The notes under the pieces were generated by a model. It did not search any database. It was not told the DNA's origin and saw only the letters and a program-made list of their open reading frames with translations. A stretch of DNA of 64,000 nt, from NCBI GenBank assembly GCA_028868535.1, contig JAGWUH010000009.1, positions 1-64,000 on the forward strand, written 5' to 3'. This document shows, piece by piece, positions 1 to 8,566 of the stretch. The DNA is from Sphingomonadales bacterium (GTDB lineage: Bacteria > Pseudomonadota > Alphaproteobacteria > Sphingomonadales > Sphingomonadaceae). The position numbers were made by a program, and so were the translations under genes. The first letter of the stretch is position 1. Each line of letters starts with the position of its first letter.

Positions 1-887
1 GGCAGCAGCAGGTCGAGCTGGGGCAGCGCCCAGTCGGTGAAGTAGCGGACCGAGTTCTGCGCGGCCTCGGGCGCGATGCGGACGGCATCGAGTTTCGCGG
101 CGGCGCGCTGGTCGGCGGTGATGGCGCCGGCATCCTCCATCACCGAGAGCACGACGCTGGCGCGGTCGACCGCGGCTTTCGCATCGGCGGTGGGCGAATA
201 GTGCGACGGCGCCTTGACCAGGCCGGCGATGATCGCCGCCTCGGGCAACGAGAGCTGGGTGCCGGGGTGGTTGAAGAACTTGCGAGCGGCGGCATCGACG
301 CCGTAGGCGCCGCCGCCGAAATAGACCTTGTTCAGGTAGAGTTCGAGAATCTGGTCCTTGCTGAAGCGCCATTCCAGCGCCAGCGCCAGCAAGGCCTCGC
401 GCGCCTTGCGGCCGAAGGTGCGGTTGTTGTTGAGGAACACGGTGCGCGCAAGCTGCTGGGTCAGCGTCGAGCCGCCCTGGCGCCACTTGCCCGATTGCGC
501 GCGGACGAACACCGAGCGGACGATGCCGATCGGATCGAGGCCGATGTGGCTGCGGAAGCGGCGGTCCTCGGTGGCGACGATCGCGTCCTTCATCACCGGC
601 GGGATCTCGTCGTAGGAGAGCCAGTGGCCGTAGCTGGGGCCGAGCGCGACGAGCTGGGTGCCGTCCCGCGCGCGCACGACGATGGTCTGGCCGTTCTGGC
701 TCGACTTCATCTCGTGGAAGCTGGGCAGCGAATTGGCCTCGAGCATGACCGCGGTGGCGAGGCCGCCGGTCAGCAGCAGGCCGAGCGCGAGCATCCAGAC
801 CAGCAGCTTGCGCAGCCAGCGGCGCCGGGGCTTGCCCGCGCCACCCGCCGTTCCACCACCCCTTCGCCGATCGGCGTTACCTGCCAT
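1..887 (-). CDS. PBP1A-family peptidoglycan transglycosylase, N-terminal part (runs off the left edge)
   Basis: Bifunctional penicillin-binding proteins polymerise lipid II and cross-link peptidoglycan in the periplasm. The reverse strand starts at an ATG preceded by GAGGG and gives about 295 residues: a basic tail, one membrane anchor (about residues 29-48, LLVWMLALGLLLTGG), then a GT51 domain with the hallmark ATEDRRF and GGSTLTQQLAR motifs and the later ELYLNKVYFGGGAYG block. The transpeptidase domain would lie beyond position 1. The ORF track shows only shadow frames here because the gene is open at the edge. The family is secure; PBP1A rather than another class A type is inferred. Confidence 0.93.
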   Translation of the reverse strand, partial: MAGNADRRRGGGTAGGAGKPRRRWLRKLLVWMLALGLLLTGGLATAVMLEANSLPSFHEMKSSQNGQTIVVRARDGTQLVALGPSYGHWLSYDEIPPVMKDAIVATEDRRFRSHIGLDPIGIVRSVFVRAQSGKWRQGGSTLTQQLARTVFLNNNRTFGRKAREALLALALEWRFSKDQILELYLNKVYFGGGAYGVDAAARKFFNHPGTQLSLPEAAIIAGLVKAPSHYSPTADAKAAVDRASVVLSVMEDAGAITADQRAAAKLDAVRIAPEAAQNSVRYFTDWALPQLDLLL

Positions 888-968
888 GTCCCTCGCCCAT
901 GTCCCTCGCCTTGCCCCCTCGATCAGCCCGGAAGCCCGGGCCTAGCACGGATCGGCGTTAGGGGAATC

Positions 969-976
969 ATGGTTAA
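969..976 (-). promoter_or_regulatory. Possible CtrA half-site upstream of the PBP gene
   Basis: TTAACCAT reads on the minus strand about 80 bp upstream of the PBP start, overlapping the palindrome GGTTAACC. This 8-mer matches a known CtrA half-site in alphaproteobacteria. A single octamer is weak evidence. Confidence 0.25.
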
Positions 977-1013
977 CCGAATATTTCTGGAATGCGGCGC
1001 CGCGCCCCGCCCT

Positions 1014-1412
1014 TCAGTCCTTGGGCCGGAAATCGAGGCTGGCGCTGTTGATGCAGTAGCGCAGGCCTTGCGGGCCAGGGCCATCGGGGAAGACGTGGCC
1101 GAGGTGGCCTTCGCACCTGGCGCAGCGGACTTCGGTGCGGACCATGCCGTGCGAGGTGTCGCGGATCTCGGTGACGGCGTCGTCCTCGACCGGGGCGGTG
1201 TAGCTGGGCCAGCCGGAGCCGGAGTTGTACTTGGTGGCGGCGTCGAACAGCGGTTCGCCGCAGCCGGCGCAGACGTAGAGGCCGGGGGCCTTGTTGCCCT
1301 CGTACTTGCCGGTGAAGGCGCGCTCGGTGCCGTGTTCGCGCAGGATGTGGTATTGCTCCGGCGTCAGGCGTTCACGCCATTCGGCCTCGGTCAGGTTGAG
1401 CTTGTCGGTCAT
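1014..1412 (-). CDS. msrB: Peptide-methionine (R)-S-oxide reductase MsrB
   Basis: Reduces methionine-R-sulfoxide in proteins with thioredoxin. The product is 132 residues, the usual size. It shows the two zinc CxxC pairs (CAGCGEP and CARCEGH), the GWPSY block and the catalytic RYCIN motif near the C terminus. I start at the internal ATG (MTDKLNL), which has AGGAG about ten bases upstream; the longer ORF adds 46 unrelated Arg/Ser-rich residues. It diverges from the Gfa-like gene on its right. Confidence 0.97.
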   Translation of the reverse strand: MTDKLNLTEAEWRERLTPEQYHILREHGTERAFTGKYEGNKAPGLYVCAGCGEPLFDAATKYNSGSGWPSYTAPVEDDAVTEIRDTSHGMVRTEVRCARCEGHLGHVFPDGPGPQGLRYCINSASLDFRPKD

Positions 1413-1489
1413 GCGGGGAGGCTCCTGTCTGTGCGGGGAATATGGCGCCTGCCGGCACGAATGGAAGGGCAAAGCGCGAGGAGATGGCG

Positions 1490-1927
1490 ATGGCGTTGCA
1501 AGGTGGCTGTGCCTGCGGAGCGATCCGCTACGAGATCGCCGGCGAAACATTGCCGCGCGTGGTCTGCTGCCACTGCCGCGATTGCCAAACGCACACCGGC
1601 AGCGCCTTCGACCTGACCGCGTTCGTCGCGCCGGACGACATGCGAATCCTCGGCAGGCCGGTGGCTGCTCCGCGCCTTTCGCCGCGCGGCATGCGCACCA
1701 CGCTGCACGCCTGCGAGGTTTGCTTCACGCCGCTCTACGTCGTCCACGAGGCCAGCCCCGGCTGGTTGTTGCTGCGTTGCGGCACGCTGGATGACAGCGA
1801 GGCGATCGTGCCGGCGGTACATATGTTCACGCGCAGCAAGCAGCCGTGGATCACGTTGCCCGAGGGTGTGCCGGCCTATCCCGAATTCCCGCCGGCCGAT
1901 GACTTTCGCGCATTGACGGGGCGCTGA
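1490..1927 (+). CDS. GFA-family (glutathione-dependent formaldehyde-activating-like) zinc protein
   Basis: A 145-residue protein with the Gfa/CENP-V zinc fold: GGCACG near the N terminus, CCHCRDCQ at about residues 27-34, and a later CEVC pair. Proteins of this superfamily bind zinc and are often annotated as formaldehyde-glutathione condensing enzymes, but the activity is rarely shown. GAGGAG six bases before the second ATG (1490) favours it over the ATG at 1484. No formaldehyde-oxidation genes lie nearby, so the substrate is unknown. Confidence 0.85.
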   Translation: MALQGGCACGAIRYEIAGETLPRVVCCHCRDCQTHTGSAFDLTAFVAPDDMRILGRPVAAPRLSPRGMRTTLHACEVCFTPLYVVHEASPGWLLLRCGTLDDSEAIVPAVHMFTRSKQPWITLPEGVPAYPEFPPADDFRALTGR

Positions 1928-1949
1928 ACGGGCGCGGGGGAGCGGGCGA

Positions 1950-2408
1950 TCAGTGGAGGTGTTCGACCTGCAGCACGGTGCCGTCGTGGCCGGCAACGCG
2001 CATCCGGGTGCCGATCACCGCGTCGGGGCCGGTGGCGAGCCATTCGCTGTCGCCGTGGCGGACGCGGCCTTCGCCGCCGGCGATCTCCTCGGTGACGATG
2101 ACCATCTGGCCGGCCATGCGGCCGCCGCGATCGTTGAGGCCGGGATCGTCCGATGCCACCGGGTGGCGGCGGACCCATTCGCGCCCCGCCAGCACCGAGC
2201 CGACGGCGAGCAGCGCGAACAGGATCACCTGTTCCGCCCCGGCCAGCGGGAACGCGAAAGTGACGATGCCGGTGATCAGCGCGGCGCCGGCCATCCAGAT
2301 CAGGAACACGCCGGGGATCGCCATTTCCGCCGCCGCCAGCAGCAGGCCGATGGCGAGCCAGGCGTAGCGCGGATCGAGGGCGTTGAGCCAGCCGAAGAAG
2401 CCGGTCAT
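1950..2408 (-). CDS. NfeD family membrane protein
   Basis: A 152-residue protein with an N-terminal membrane region (about residues 15-75, two to three helices including LAIGLLLAAAEMAIPGVFL) and a C-terminal OB-fold domain. This is the short NfeD type that partners SPFH proteins in membrane microdomains. Its ATG overlaps the TGA of the upstream SPFH gene (ATGA), so the two are probably translationally coupled. Confidence 0.9.
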   Translation of the reverse strand: MTGFFGWLNALDPRYAWLAIGLLLAAAEMAIPGVFLIWMAGAALITGIVTFAFPLAGAEQVILFALLAVGSVLAGREWVRRHPVASDDPGLNDRGGRMAGQMVIVTEEIAGGEGRVRHGDSEWLATGPDAVIGTRMRVAGHDGTVLQVEHLH

Positions 2409-3325
2409 TTCGGCTGGGCTCCCTTGCCGAAGGCGTCGCGGACGAGTTCGCCGATGCCGCCGACCGAGCCGATCAGCTGGGTCGCCTCGACCGGGAACAG
2501 GATGGTCTTGGCGTTGGGCGACTGCGCGAACTGGGCGACTGCGTCGGTGTATTTCTGGGCGATGAAGTAGTTGAGCGCCTGGGTGCCGGAGGTAGCGATC
2601 GCCTCGGAGACGACTTTCGTGGCCTGCGCCTCGGCGGCGGCGGCGCGTTCGCGCGCCTCGGCATCGCGGAAGGCGGCTTCGCGGCGGCCCTCGGCCTCGA
2701 GGATCTGGGCCTGCTTTTGCCCTTCCGCGCGCAGGATCTCGGCCGACTTGAGGCCTTCGGCTTCGAGGATCTGGGCGCGCTTCTCGCGCTCGGCCTTCAT
2801 CTGGCGGGCCATGGCGTTGGAGATGTCCGCGGGCGGGCGGATGTCCTTGATCTCGACACGGGTGACCTTGAGGCCCCAGGGCGCGGTGGCGTGGTCGATC
2901 ACCGCAAGCAGCTTGGCGTTGATCTCGTCGCGCTTCGACAGGGTCTCGTCGAGGTCCATCGAGCCCATCACCGTGCGCAGGTTGGTGGTGGTGAGCTGCA
3001 TGACCGCGAGGAACAGGTTCGACACCTCGTAGGCGGCCTTGGCGGGATCGAGCACCTGGAAGAACACCACCGCGTCGACCCCGACCATCGCGTTGTCGCG
3101 GGTGATGATTTCCTGCCCCGGCACGTCGAGCACCTGTTCCATCATGTTGACCTTCTGGCCGACGCGATCGACGAACGGGATGATGATGTGCAGCCCGGGG
3201 GTGGCGGCGAAGGTGAAGCGGCCGAGCCGCTCGATCGTGTAGACATAGCCCTGGCGGACGACGCGGACGCCGAGCAGCAGGAAGATGAAGACGAGCCCGA
3301 CCAGGGCAATCAGGAATCCGGTCAC
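2405..3325 (-). CDS. SPFH/band-7 (stomatin, QmcA-like) membrane protein
   Basis: About 306 residues: one N-terminal membrane helix (FLIALVGLVFIFLLLG), the band-7 domain (VRQGYVYTIERLGRF, then PGLHIIIPFVDRV), and a long Ala/Glu/Arg coiled coil (about residues 175-245) with repeats of the type QILEAEG. Such proteins oligomerise in membrane rafts and pair with NfeD. No ATG is in frame near the helix; I use a GTG with GGGGGG six bases upstream. An upstream TTG is possible. Confidence 0.92.
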   Translation of the reverse strand: MTGFLIALVGLVFIFLLLGVRVVRQGYVYTIERLGRFTFAATPGLHIIIPFVDRVGQKVNMMEQVLDVPGQEIITRDNAMVGVDAVVFFQVLDPAKAAYEVSNLFLAVMQLTTTNLRTVMGSMDLDETLSKRDEINAKLLAVIDHATAPWGLKVTRVEIKDIRPPADISNAMARQMKAEREKRAQILEAEGLKSAEILRAEGQKQAQILEAEGRREAAFRDAEARERAAAAEAQATKVVSEAIATSGTQALNYFIAQKYTDAVAQFAQSPNAKTILFPVEATQLIGSVGGIGELVRDAFGKGAQPK

Positions 3326-3405
3326 CGCATACCCCCCGACAATGGCGGCCAAGGCTTCCGGCGGACCGGCTTGGCCTTTGATGAAGGTATAGGGTTTTCG
3401 GCGCT

Positions 3406-4290
3406 TTACAACTTCGCGAACAGCGCGAGCATCCGGGCCCAGGCGCGCTCTGCCTCGGCCTTGTCGTAGACCGGCGCGTCGAGCGTGGTCCAGCCGTGAT
3501 CGGCGGCGTAGACCTCGATCTCGGCCGGGCGGTGGGCGGCGGCGGCGGCGGCCCTGAGCGCGTCCTTGTCGCCGGGGGCGCGGGCATCGTCGTTGCGGCC
3601 GATCGCGAACAGGAAGGCGGCGCGGGTCTTGCCGAGCAGCTTGCTGGGGCTGTCCGGGGCATCGCCGACGAGGCCGGCGCCGTGCATCGAGGCGGCGGCG
3701 CCGACGCGCGCCGGGACGGCGGCGGCGGTGCGCACGGTGTAGGGGCCGCCCATGCAGTAGCCGACGCTGCCGATGCGGCGGCGCCTGGACACCGCCGGCT
3801 GGGCATCGAGCCAGCGGACGAACGTGGCGGCGTCGGCGGTGATGCCGGCCGGGGTGATCGCGGCGATCATCGGCTTGAGCTTCGCCTGCCCTTCGGGCGT
3901 GCGCCATTCGGCGAAGCTGGCCAGCACCGGGGCGTGGGCGGAACGGTAGTAGTGGTTGACCGCGAGCACGGCATAGCCGGCCCGGGCGAGGCGGCGGGCC
4001 TGGACCCGGTAGGCCTCGCGCAGGCCGCCGATGTCGGGCCACATCAGGATCGCGGCGTGGGCGCCCTGCGCCGGGTGGACGAAGAAGGCGTCGGCCTTGC
4101 CGTCGGCGGTGGGGATGGTGACGTCGGTTTCGACCAGCGCGGCGCCGGCGGCGCGCGCGGTGGCACCGGCCGTGGCCGCGGTGGCGGCCCAGAGCGCGGT
4201 GGCGCCGCCGGCCCGCGCGAAGCCGCGCCGGCTGAGGGCGGCGGACGCGAGGGCGAGATCGTCGTCGGCGGCGGTCAGTTCATCACACAT
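3406..4290 (-). CDS. Dienelactone hydrolase family protein with Tat signal
   Basis: A 294-residue alpha/beta hydrolase. The N terminus carries a twin-arginine motif (SRRGFARAG) followed by a hydrophobic, Ala-rich h-region, so export by Tat is likely. The core has the dienelactone-hydrolase nucleophile elbow GYCMGG (Cys nucleophile), a likely Asp in GRNDDAR and a His in ADHGW. The family cleaves enol-lactones; an exported copy away from catechol genes probably has another ester or lactone substrate. Confidence 0.88.
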   Translation of the reverse strand: MCDELTAADDDLALASAALSRRGFARAGGATALWAATAATAGATARAAGAALVETDVTIPTADGKADAFFVHPAQGAHAAILMWPDIGGLREAYRVQARRLARAGYAVLAVNHYYRSAHAPVLASFAEWRTPEGQAKLKPMIAAITPAGITADAATFVRWLDAQPAVSRRRRIGSVGYCMGGPYTVRTAAAVPARVGAAASMHGAGLVGDAPDSPSKLLGKTRAAFLFAIGRNDDARAPGDKDALRAAAAAAHRPAEIEVYAADHGWTTLDAPVYDKAEAERAWARMLALFAKL

Positions 4291-4321
4291 CGGCGGGGCC
4301 TTCCAGCGGTGGGGAGCAGGA

Positions 4322-4726
4322 TCAGTCGGCGAAGAAGTTGAGTTCGAGCGTGATCCGGTCGGGATCGGTGACGAAGATCTGGCGCAGGTCGCCGAATGTG
4401 CGGTCGTTCACGCGGTGCGCAACGCCGAGCGCGGCGAGGTGATCGATCATGGCCGCGAAGCCGGTGCATTTCAGCGCGACATGGTCGATCGCGCCGGTGG
4501 GGGTGACGTCACCGGCGGCGTTGGCCTGGTGGTGGGCGGGATCGAAGCCCTGGATGTGCATGATCGGATAGCCGCTCTCGTCGCGCATCCAGGCGCCGCG
4601 GCGGCCCATCTTCTCCAGCACCGAATGGGGATCGCGGGTCAGCCCCAGCACCGCGCCGTAGAAGGCGACGCTGGCTTCGAGATCGGAGGCGATGATGTTG
4701 ACGTGATCGAGACCGGCGACGGCCAT
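4322..4726 (-). CDS. VOC/glyoxalase-fold metalloprotein
   Basis: A 134-residue vicinal-oxygen-chelate protein. It has paired beta-alpha-beta-beta-beta modules starting GLDHVNIIASD and GAIDHVALKC, and ends with a metal-ligand Glu in DRITLELNFF. The family includes dioxygenases, glyoxalase I and resistance proteins; nothing here fixes the substrate. It lies just downstream of the nitronate monooxygenase-like gene on the same strand. Confidence 0.85.
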   Translation of the reverse strand: MAVAGLDHVNIIASDLEASVAFYGAVLGLTRDPHSVLEKMGRRGAWMRDESGYPIMHIQGFDPAHHQANAAGDVTPTGAIDHVALKCTGFAAMIDHLAALGVAHRVNDRTFGDLRQIFVTDPDRITLELNFFAD

Positions 4727-4793
4727 GGCGTTCTCCCTTTGGCGGGAGAATGAACCGTGGCGCCGCCCGGGGCAAGCGCTCAGCAGCGGGGGA

Positions 4794-5798
4794 TCAGCGA
4801 CGCGTCAGCGCGGCCTCGCTTTCGGCCATGAGTTCGGCGATGATGGCGGCGACCGGCTCTTCCTTGGTGACCATGCCGACCGACTGGCCGGCCATGACCG
4901 AGCCGTATTCGACGTCGCCCTCGATCACCGCGCGGCGCAGCGCGCCGGCCCAGAAGTGCTCGATCTCGAGCTGGGCGGCGGCCATGTCGACGGTACCGGC
5001 GTCGAGCTGGCGGGCGACCTCGATCTGCTTGGCGGTGAATTCCTCGCTGCCCTTGTTCTTCAGCGCGCGGACGGGAATCACCGGCAGGCGCGGATCGACC
5101 TGGACCGAGGTGACGGCATCGCGGGCGTTGGCGCGGAAGAACGCCTTCTTGAAATCGGGGTGGGCGATCGATTCGCTGGCGCAGGCGAAGCGGGTGCCGA
5201 GCTGGACGCCCGACGCGCCCATTTCGAGGTAGCTGGCGATCATCTCGCCCCGGCCGATGCCGCCGGCGACGAAGACGATGAACTCCTCCGCCAGCGCGGG
5301 GAGGAATTCCTGCGCGAGCACGCTGGTGCTGACCGGGCCGATGTGGCCGCCGGCCTCGCTGCCCTCGATCACCAGCGCATCGGCGCCGGAGCGGAGCAAT
5401 TTTTTCGCCAGCGCGAGCGTGGGCGCGAAGACGAGGACCTTGGCGCCGAATGCCTTGATCGCCTCGACGCTGCCTTTGGGCGGGATGCCACCGGCGAGCA
5501 CGACGTGGCCGACGCCGTGGCGGGCGCAGACCGCGATCAGGTCGAACAGGCCGGGGTGCATGGTGATCAGGTTGACGCCGAACGGCTTGTCGGTCAGCGC
5601 CTTCGTCGCGGCGATCTCGCGGTCGAGCAGTTCGGGGGTCATCGCGCCGCAGGCGATCACGCCGAAGCCGCCGGCGTTGCTGATCGCGGCGACGAGGTTG
5701 CGTTCCGACACCCACGACATCGCGCCGCAGAGGATGGCGACCTCGCTGCCGAGAAATTCAGCGCCGCGCGCCATCAAAGCCTTGGTACGATTGGTCAC
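4794..5798 (-). CDS. Nitronate monooxygenase-like FMN oxidoreductase
   Basis: A 334-residue TIM-barrel flavoprotein of the 2-nitropropane dioxygenase family. Visible signatures are the N-terminal GAMSWVSERNLVAAISNAGG, the FMN-binding EGSEAGGHIG and VAGGIGRG segments, and GVQLGTRF. Members oxidise nitronates or act as NAD(P)H:quinone or enoyl reductases; the substrate cannot be told from sequence. It starts with ATG (MTNRTKALM), 91 bases after the stop of lysC on the same strand. Confidence 0.92.
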   Translation of the reverse strand: MTNRTKALMARGAEFLGSEVAILCGAMSWVSERNLVAAISNAGGFGVIACGAMTPELLDREIAATKALTDKPFGVNLITMHPGLFDLIAVCARHGVGHVVLAGGIPPKGSVEAIKAFGAKVLVFAPTLALAKKLLRSGADALVIEGSEAGGHIGPVSTSVLAQEFLPALAEEFIVFVAGGIGRGEMIASYLEMGASGVQLGTRFACASESIAHPDFKKAFFRANARDAVTSVQVDPRLPVIPVRALKNKGSEEFTAKQIEVARQLDAGTVDMAAAQLEIEHFWAGALRRAVIEGDVEYGSVMAGQSVGMVTKEEPVAAIIAELMAESEAALTRR

Positions 5799-5889
5799 CT
5801 TGCCCCCTGACAGCGATCCCGTGATGGTTCCGCTAGAAAACTGATGTGGCGAAGAAAAATGGAGGCCTCACAGGTACCTCTCGCTCTGC

Positions 5890-7146
5890 CTATTCCCCGT
5901 CCAGCCCGTAAGCCGTGTGCAGGACGCGGACGGCGAGTTCGGTCTCGTCCTCGTCGATCAGCACCGAGACCTTGATCTCGCTGGTCGAGATCGCCTGGAT
6001 GTTGATGCCGCGATCGGCCAGCGCGCGGAACATCGTGCTGGCGACGCCGGCGTGGCTGCGCATGCCGACGCCGACCACCGAGACCTTGGCGACCTTGGAA
6101 TCGCAGATCAGCCGGGTGTAGCCGATCGCCTCCTGCCGCGCCTCCAGCAGCGCCTGCGTGCGGGCGAGATCGGCGCCGGGAACGGTGAAGGTGACGTCGG
6201 TCTCACCTTTGTCCTTGGCGACGTTCTGGATGATCATGTCGACGTTGATGTTGGCGTTGGCGAGCGGGCTGAAGATCGCCGCGACCGCGCCGGGACGATC
6301 GGCGATGCGGGTCAGCGTGACCTTGGCTTCGTTCTTGTCGGCGGCGATGCCGGTGATCAGCTGGCGTTCCATCTCAAGTCCTTCAAGTTCTGCATCGCTG
6401 ACGATCATGGTTCCCGGCAGGCTGTCGGCCGGGGGTGCGGTCTCGTCGATGAACGAGGACAGCACCTGCACGCGCACGCCTTCCTTCATGGCGAGGCTGA
6501 CCGAGCGGGTCTGCAGCACCTTCGAGCCGACCGAGGCAAGCTCCAGCATTTCCTCGTAGGTGACGTTCTTGAGCTTGCGCGCCTTGGCGACGATGCGCGG
6601 GTCGGTGGTGTAGACGCCATCGACGTCGGTGTAGATGTCGCAGCGATCGGCCAGGATGGCCGCCGCCACCGCCACCGCCGAGGTGTCCGAGCCGCCGCGG
6701 CCGAGGGTGGTGACGCGGTTGTCCGCGGTCAGCCCCTGGAAGCCGGGGATCACCGCGATCTCGCCCGCCGCCATGCTGGCGAGCAGTTCGGGCGAATCGA
6801 TGCTCTCGATCCGGGCCTTGGAGAAGGCGTCGTCGGTGCGCACCGGCAACTGCCAGCCGAGCCACGAGCGGGCCTTGCAGCCGAGCGCCTGGAGATGCAT
6901 CGCCAGCAGCCCGGAGGTGACCTGTTCCCCCGAGGCGACGACGACGTCGTATTCGGCGGGATCGTAGAGCGCGTCGGCCTCGCGGCAGAAGTTGACCAGG
7001 CGGTCGGTCTCGCCCGACATCGCCGAGACGACGACCGCGACCTCGTGCCCGGCCTCCTGCTGGCGCTTGACGATGCCGGCGACGCGACGGATGCGCTCCG
7101 TCCCGGCCATCGAGGTGCCACCGAACTTCATGACAATGCGGGCCAA
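5890..7146 (-). CDS. lysC: Aspartate kinase
   Basis: Phosphorylates aspartate, the first step to lysine, threonine and methionine. Starting at a TTG gives MARIVMKFGGTSMAG, the canonical start, with GGGAG about eight bases upstream; the track's ATG adds nine unlikely residues. The 418-residue product has the kinase domain (KFGGTS, then GRGGSDTSAVA, then TDVDGVYTTDPR) and two C-terminal ACT domains typical of feedback-regulated enzymes. It diverges from ubiG, with about 80 bp between the starts. Confidence 0.97.
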   Translation of the reverse strand: MARIVMKFGGTSMAGTERIRRVAGIVKRQQEAGHEVAVVVSAMSGETDRLVNFCREADALYDPAEYDVVVASGEQVTSGLLAMHLQALGCKARSWLGWQLPVRTDDAFSKARIESIDSPELLASMAAGEIAVIPGFQGLTADNRVTTLGRGGSDTSAVAVAAAILADRCDIYTDVDGVYTTDPRIVAKARKLKNVTYEEMLELASVGSKVLQTRSVSLAMKEGVRVQVLSSFIDETAPPADSLPGTMIVSDAELEGLEMERQLITGIAADKNEAKVTLTRIADRPGAVAAIFSPLANANINVDMIIQNVAKDKGETDVTFTVPGADLARTQALLEARQEAIGYTRLICDSKVAKVSVVGVGMRSHAGVASTMFRALADRGINIQAISTSEIKVSVLIDEDETELAVRVLHTAYGLDGE

Positions 7147-7228
7147 CTGCTCGCTCCCGAAATCACAGCACAAAACCCCGAAAGCAGTGCTTCCGGGGAA
7201 ACGGCTGCGCTGTTAGGGGTGGCGCATC

Positions 7229-7963
7229 ATGAATGCAACACCGATGAATCGCACGATCAGGGCCGAGGAGGCCGCGCATTTCGGCAGGCTGGCGGCGGAG
7301 TGGTGGGACCCGAAGGGTTCCTCGGCGATGCTGCACAAGCTGAACCCGGTGCGGCTGGCGTTTCTGCGCGCGGCGGTCGACGCGCACTGGGACGGCGATG
7401 CGGCGGCGCTGCGACCCCTGGCGGGGCGGCGCGCGCTCGACGTCGGCTGCGGCGCCGGGCTGCTGTGCGAGCCGCTGGCGCGGCTCGGCGCGGCGGTGAC
7501 CGGGGTCGACGCGGCGGAGGAGAACGTCGCCGCCGCGCGCGCGCATGCCGAGGGCAGCGGGCTGGCGATCGCCTACCTGTGCGGCGATGTGGCCGGGCTG
7601 GGTCTGGCGAGCTTCGACCTGGTCACGGCGATGGAGGTGATCGAGCATGTCGCCGACAAGGCGGCGTTCGTGGCGGCGCTGGCGGCGGCGCTCGACCCGG
7701 GCGGGCTGATGGTGCTGTCCACCCCCAACCGCACCGCGCGGTCGCGGCTGCTGATGGTCGAGGGGGCGGAACGGCTGGGAATGATCCCGCGCGGCACCCA
7801 CCACTGGGACGATTTCGTCACGCCGGACGTGCTGCGCGAGCTGCTGGGGGCGGCCGGGCTGGCGATGGGCGCGCCGCAGGGCATCGCCTGGTCGCCCGGC
7901 AAGGGCCTGCACCTCTCGGACGACCTGTCGCTGAACTACCTCGTCACCGCGGTGCGGGCATGA
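7229..7963 (+). CDS. ubiG: Bifunctional 2-polyprenyl-6-hydroxyphenol methylase / 3-demethylubiquinol 3-O-methyltransferase
   Basis: Both O-methylations of ubiquinone synthesis. The 244-residue class I SAM methyltransferase shows the UbiG N terminus (HFGRLAAEWWDPKG...LNPVR), motif I DVGCGAGLLCEPLA, acidic VTGVDAAEENV and the typical STPNRTARS block followed by GTHHWDDFV. An internal ATG six codons in is possible. Its stop overlaps the next start (ATGA). Confidence 0.97.
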   Translation: MNATPMNRTIRAEEAAHFGRLAAEWWDPKGSSAMLHKLNPVRLAFLRAAVDAHWDGDAAALRPLAGRRALDVGCGAGLLCEPLARLGAAVTGVDAAEENVAAARAHAEGSGLAIAYLCGDVAGLGLASFDLVTAMEVIEHVADKAAFVAALAAALDPGGLMVLSTPNRTARSRLLMVEGAERLGMIPRGTHHWDDFVTPDVLRELLGAAGLAMGAPQGIAWSPGKGLHLSDDLSLNYLVTAVRA

Positions 7964-8358
7964 GCGGGGACCTGAAGGCGAAGGCGGTGGCGTTCCTGGA
8001 GGCCAGCGCGAAGCATCACCCCGAAACCATCGACGCGCTGATGGCGCCCGACGCGACCTACTGGACCGCGGGAACGCCGCGCCTGTTCGACTATGCCGGC
8101 AGCCGCGACAAGCCGGGCATCGTCGCCTACATGGCGACGCCGTCGATCTTCGTCGGCGGGGCCGAGGTGACCTTCGGGGCGATCACCGCCGAGGGCGACC
8201 GGGTGGCGGTGGAATGCGTGACCGGCGGCACCACGCACGCTGGCCGGACCTATGCCAACGCCTATCACTACCTGTTCACGTTCCGCGACGGGCTGATCGT
8301 GTCGGTGAAGGAATACCTCGACACCGCACTGGCAGCGGAATTCTTCCGCAAGGGGTGA
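7960..8358 (+). CDS. NTF2-like / SnoaL-like protein
   Basis: A 132-residue cone-fold protein: helical start (KAKAVAFLEASAKHH), a DALMAPDATYW segment and a strand-rich end with YHYLFTFRDGLI and a YLDTALA helix. The ATG overlaps the ubiG stop by four bases, so it is co-translated. The family covers isomerases, dehydratases and simple ligand-binding proteins; no specific role can be read. Confidence 0.8.
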   Translation: MSGDLKAKAVAFLEASAKHHPETIDALMAPDATYWTAGTPRLFDYAGSRDKPGIVAYMATPSIFVGGAEVTFGAITAEGDRVAVECVTGGTTHAGRTYANAYHYLFTFRDGLIVSVKEYLDTALAAEFFRKG

Positions 8359-8425
8359 GGCGGGTTCGCGCGCCGTCGGCGGCGTGCTTCTGCCATCGGA
8401 GAATCTGAATTTTCGCGCACGGCCA

Positions 8426-8566
8426 GGGATTGTGCTGATTTGGCTCAGGCCGGAGCGAGAGCAGGTGACTGCGAGAACCGGCGCGCAGCGTACTTCAGTA
8501 CGTGAGCACCGGAAGCGCAGCAGGCGCCTGTTCGCAGCCCGGCATGGGGCAAATCGGCGCAATCCC
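8426..8566. repeat. 141-bp palindromic intergenic element, copy 1
   Basis: The gap between two converging genes is nearly filled by a long imperfect palindrome. The outer arms (8426-8443 and 8549-8566) pair over 18 positions with G-T wobbles; the core has CGTAC-TTCA-GTACG followed by GTGAGCACCGGAAGCGCAGC. The core recurs at 17494-17554 in a second element with different outer arms. The right arm touches the stop codon of the ATPase gene. Confidence 0.75.
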
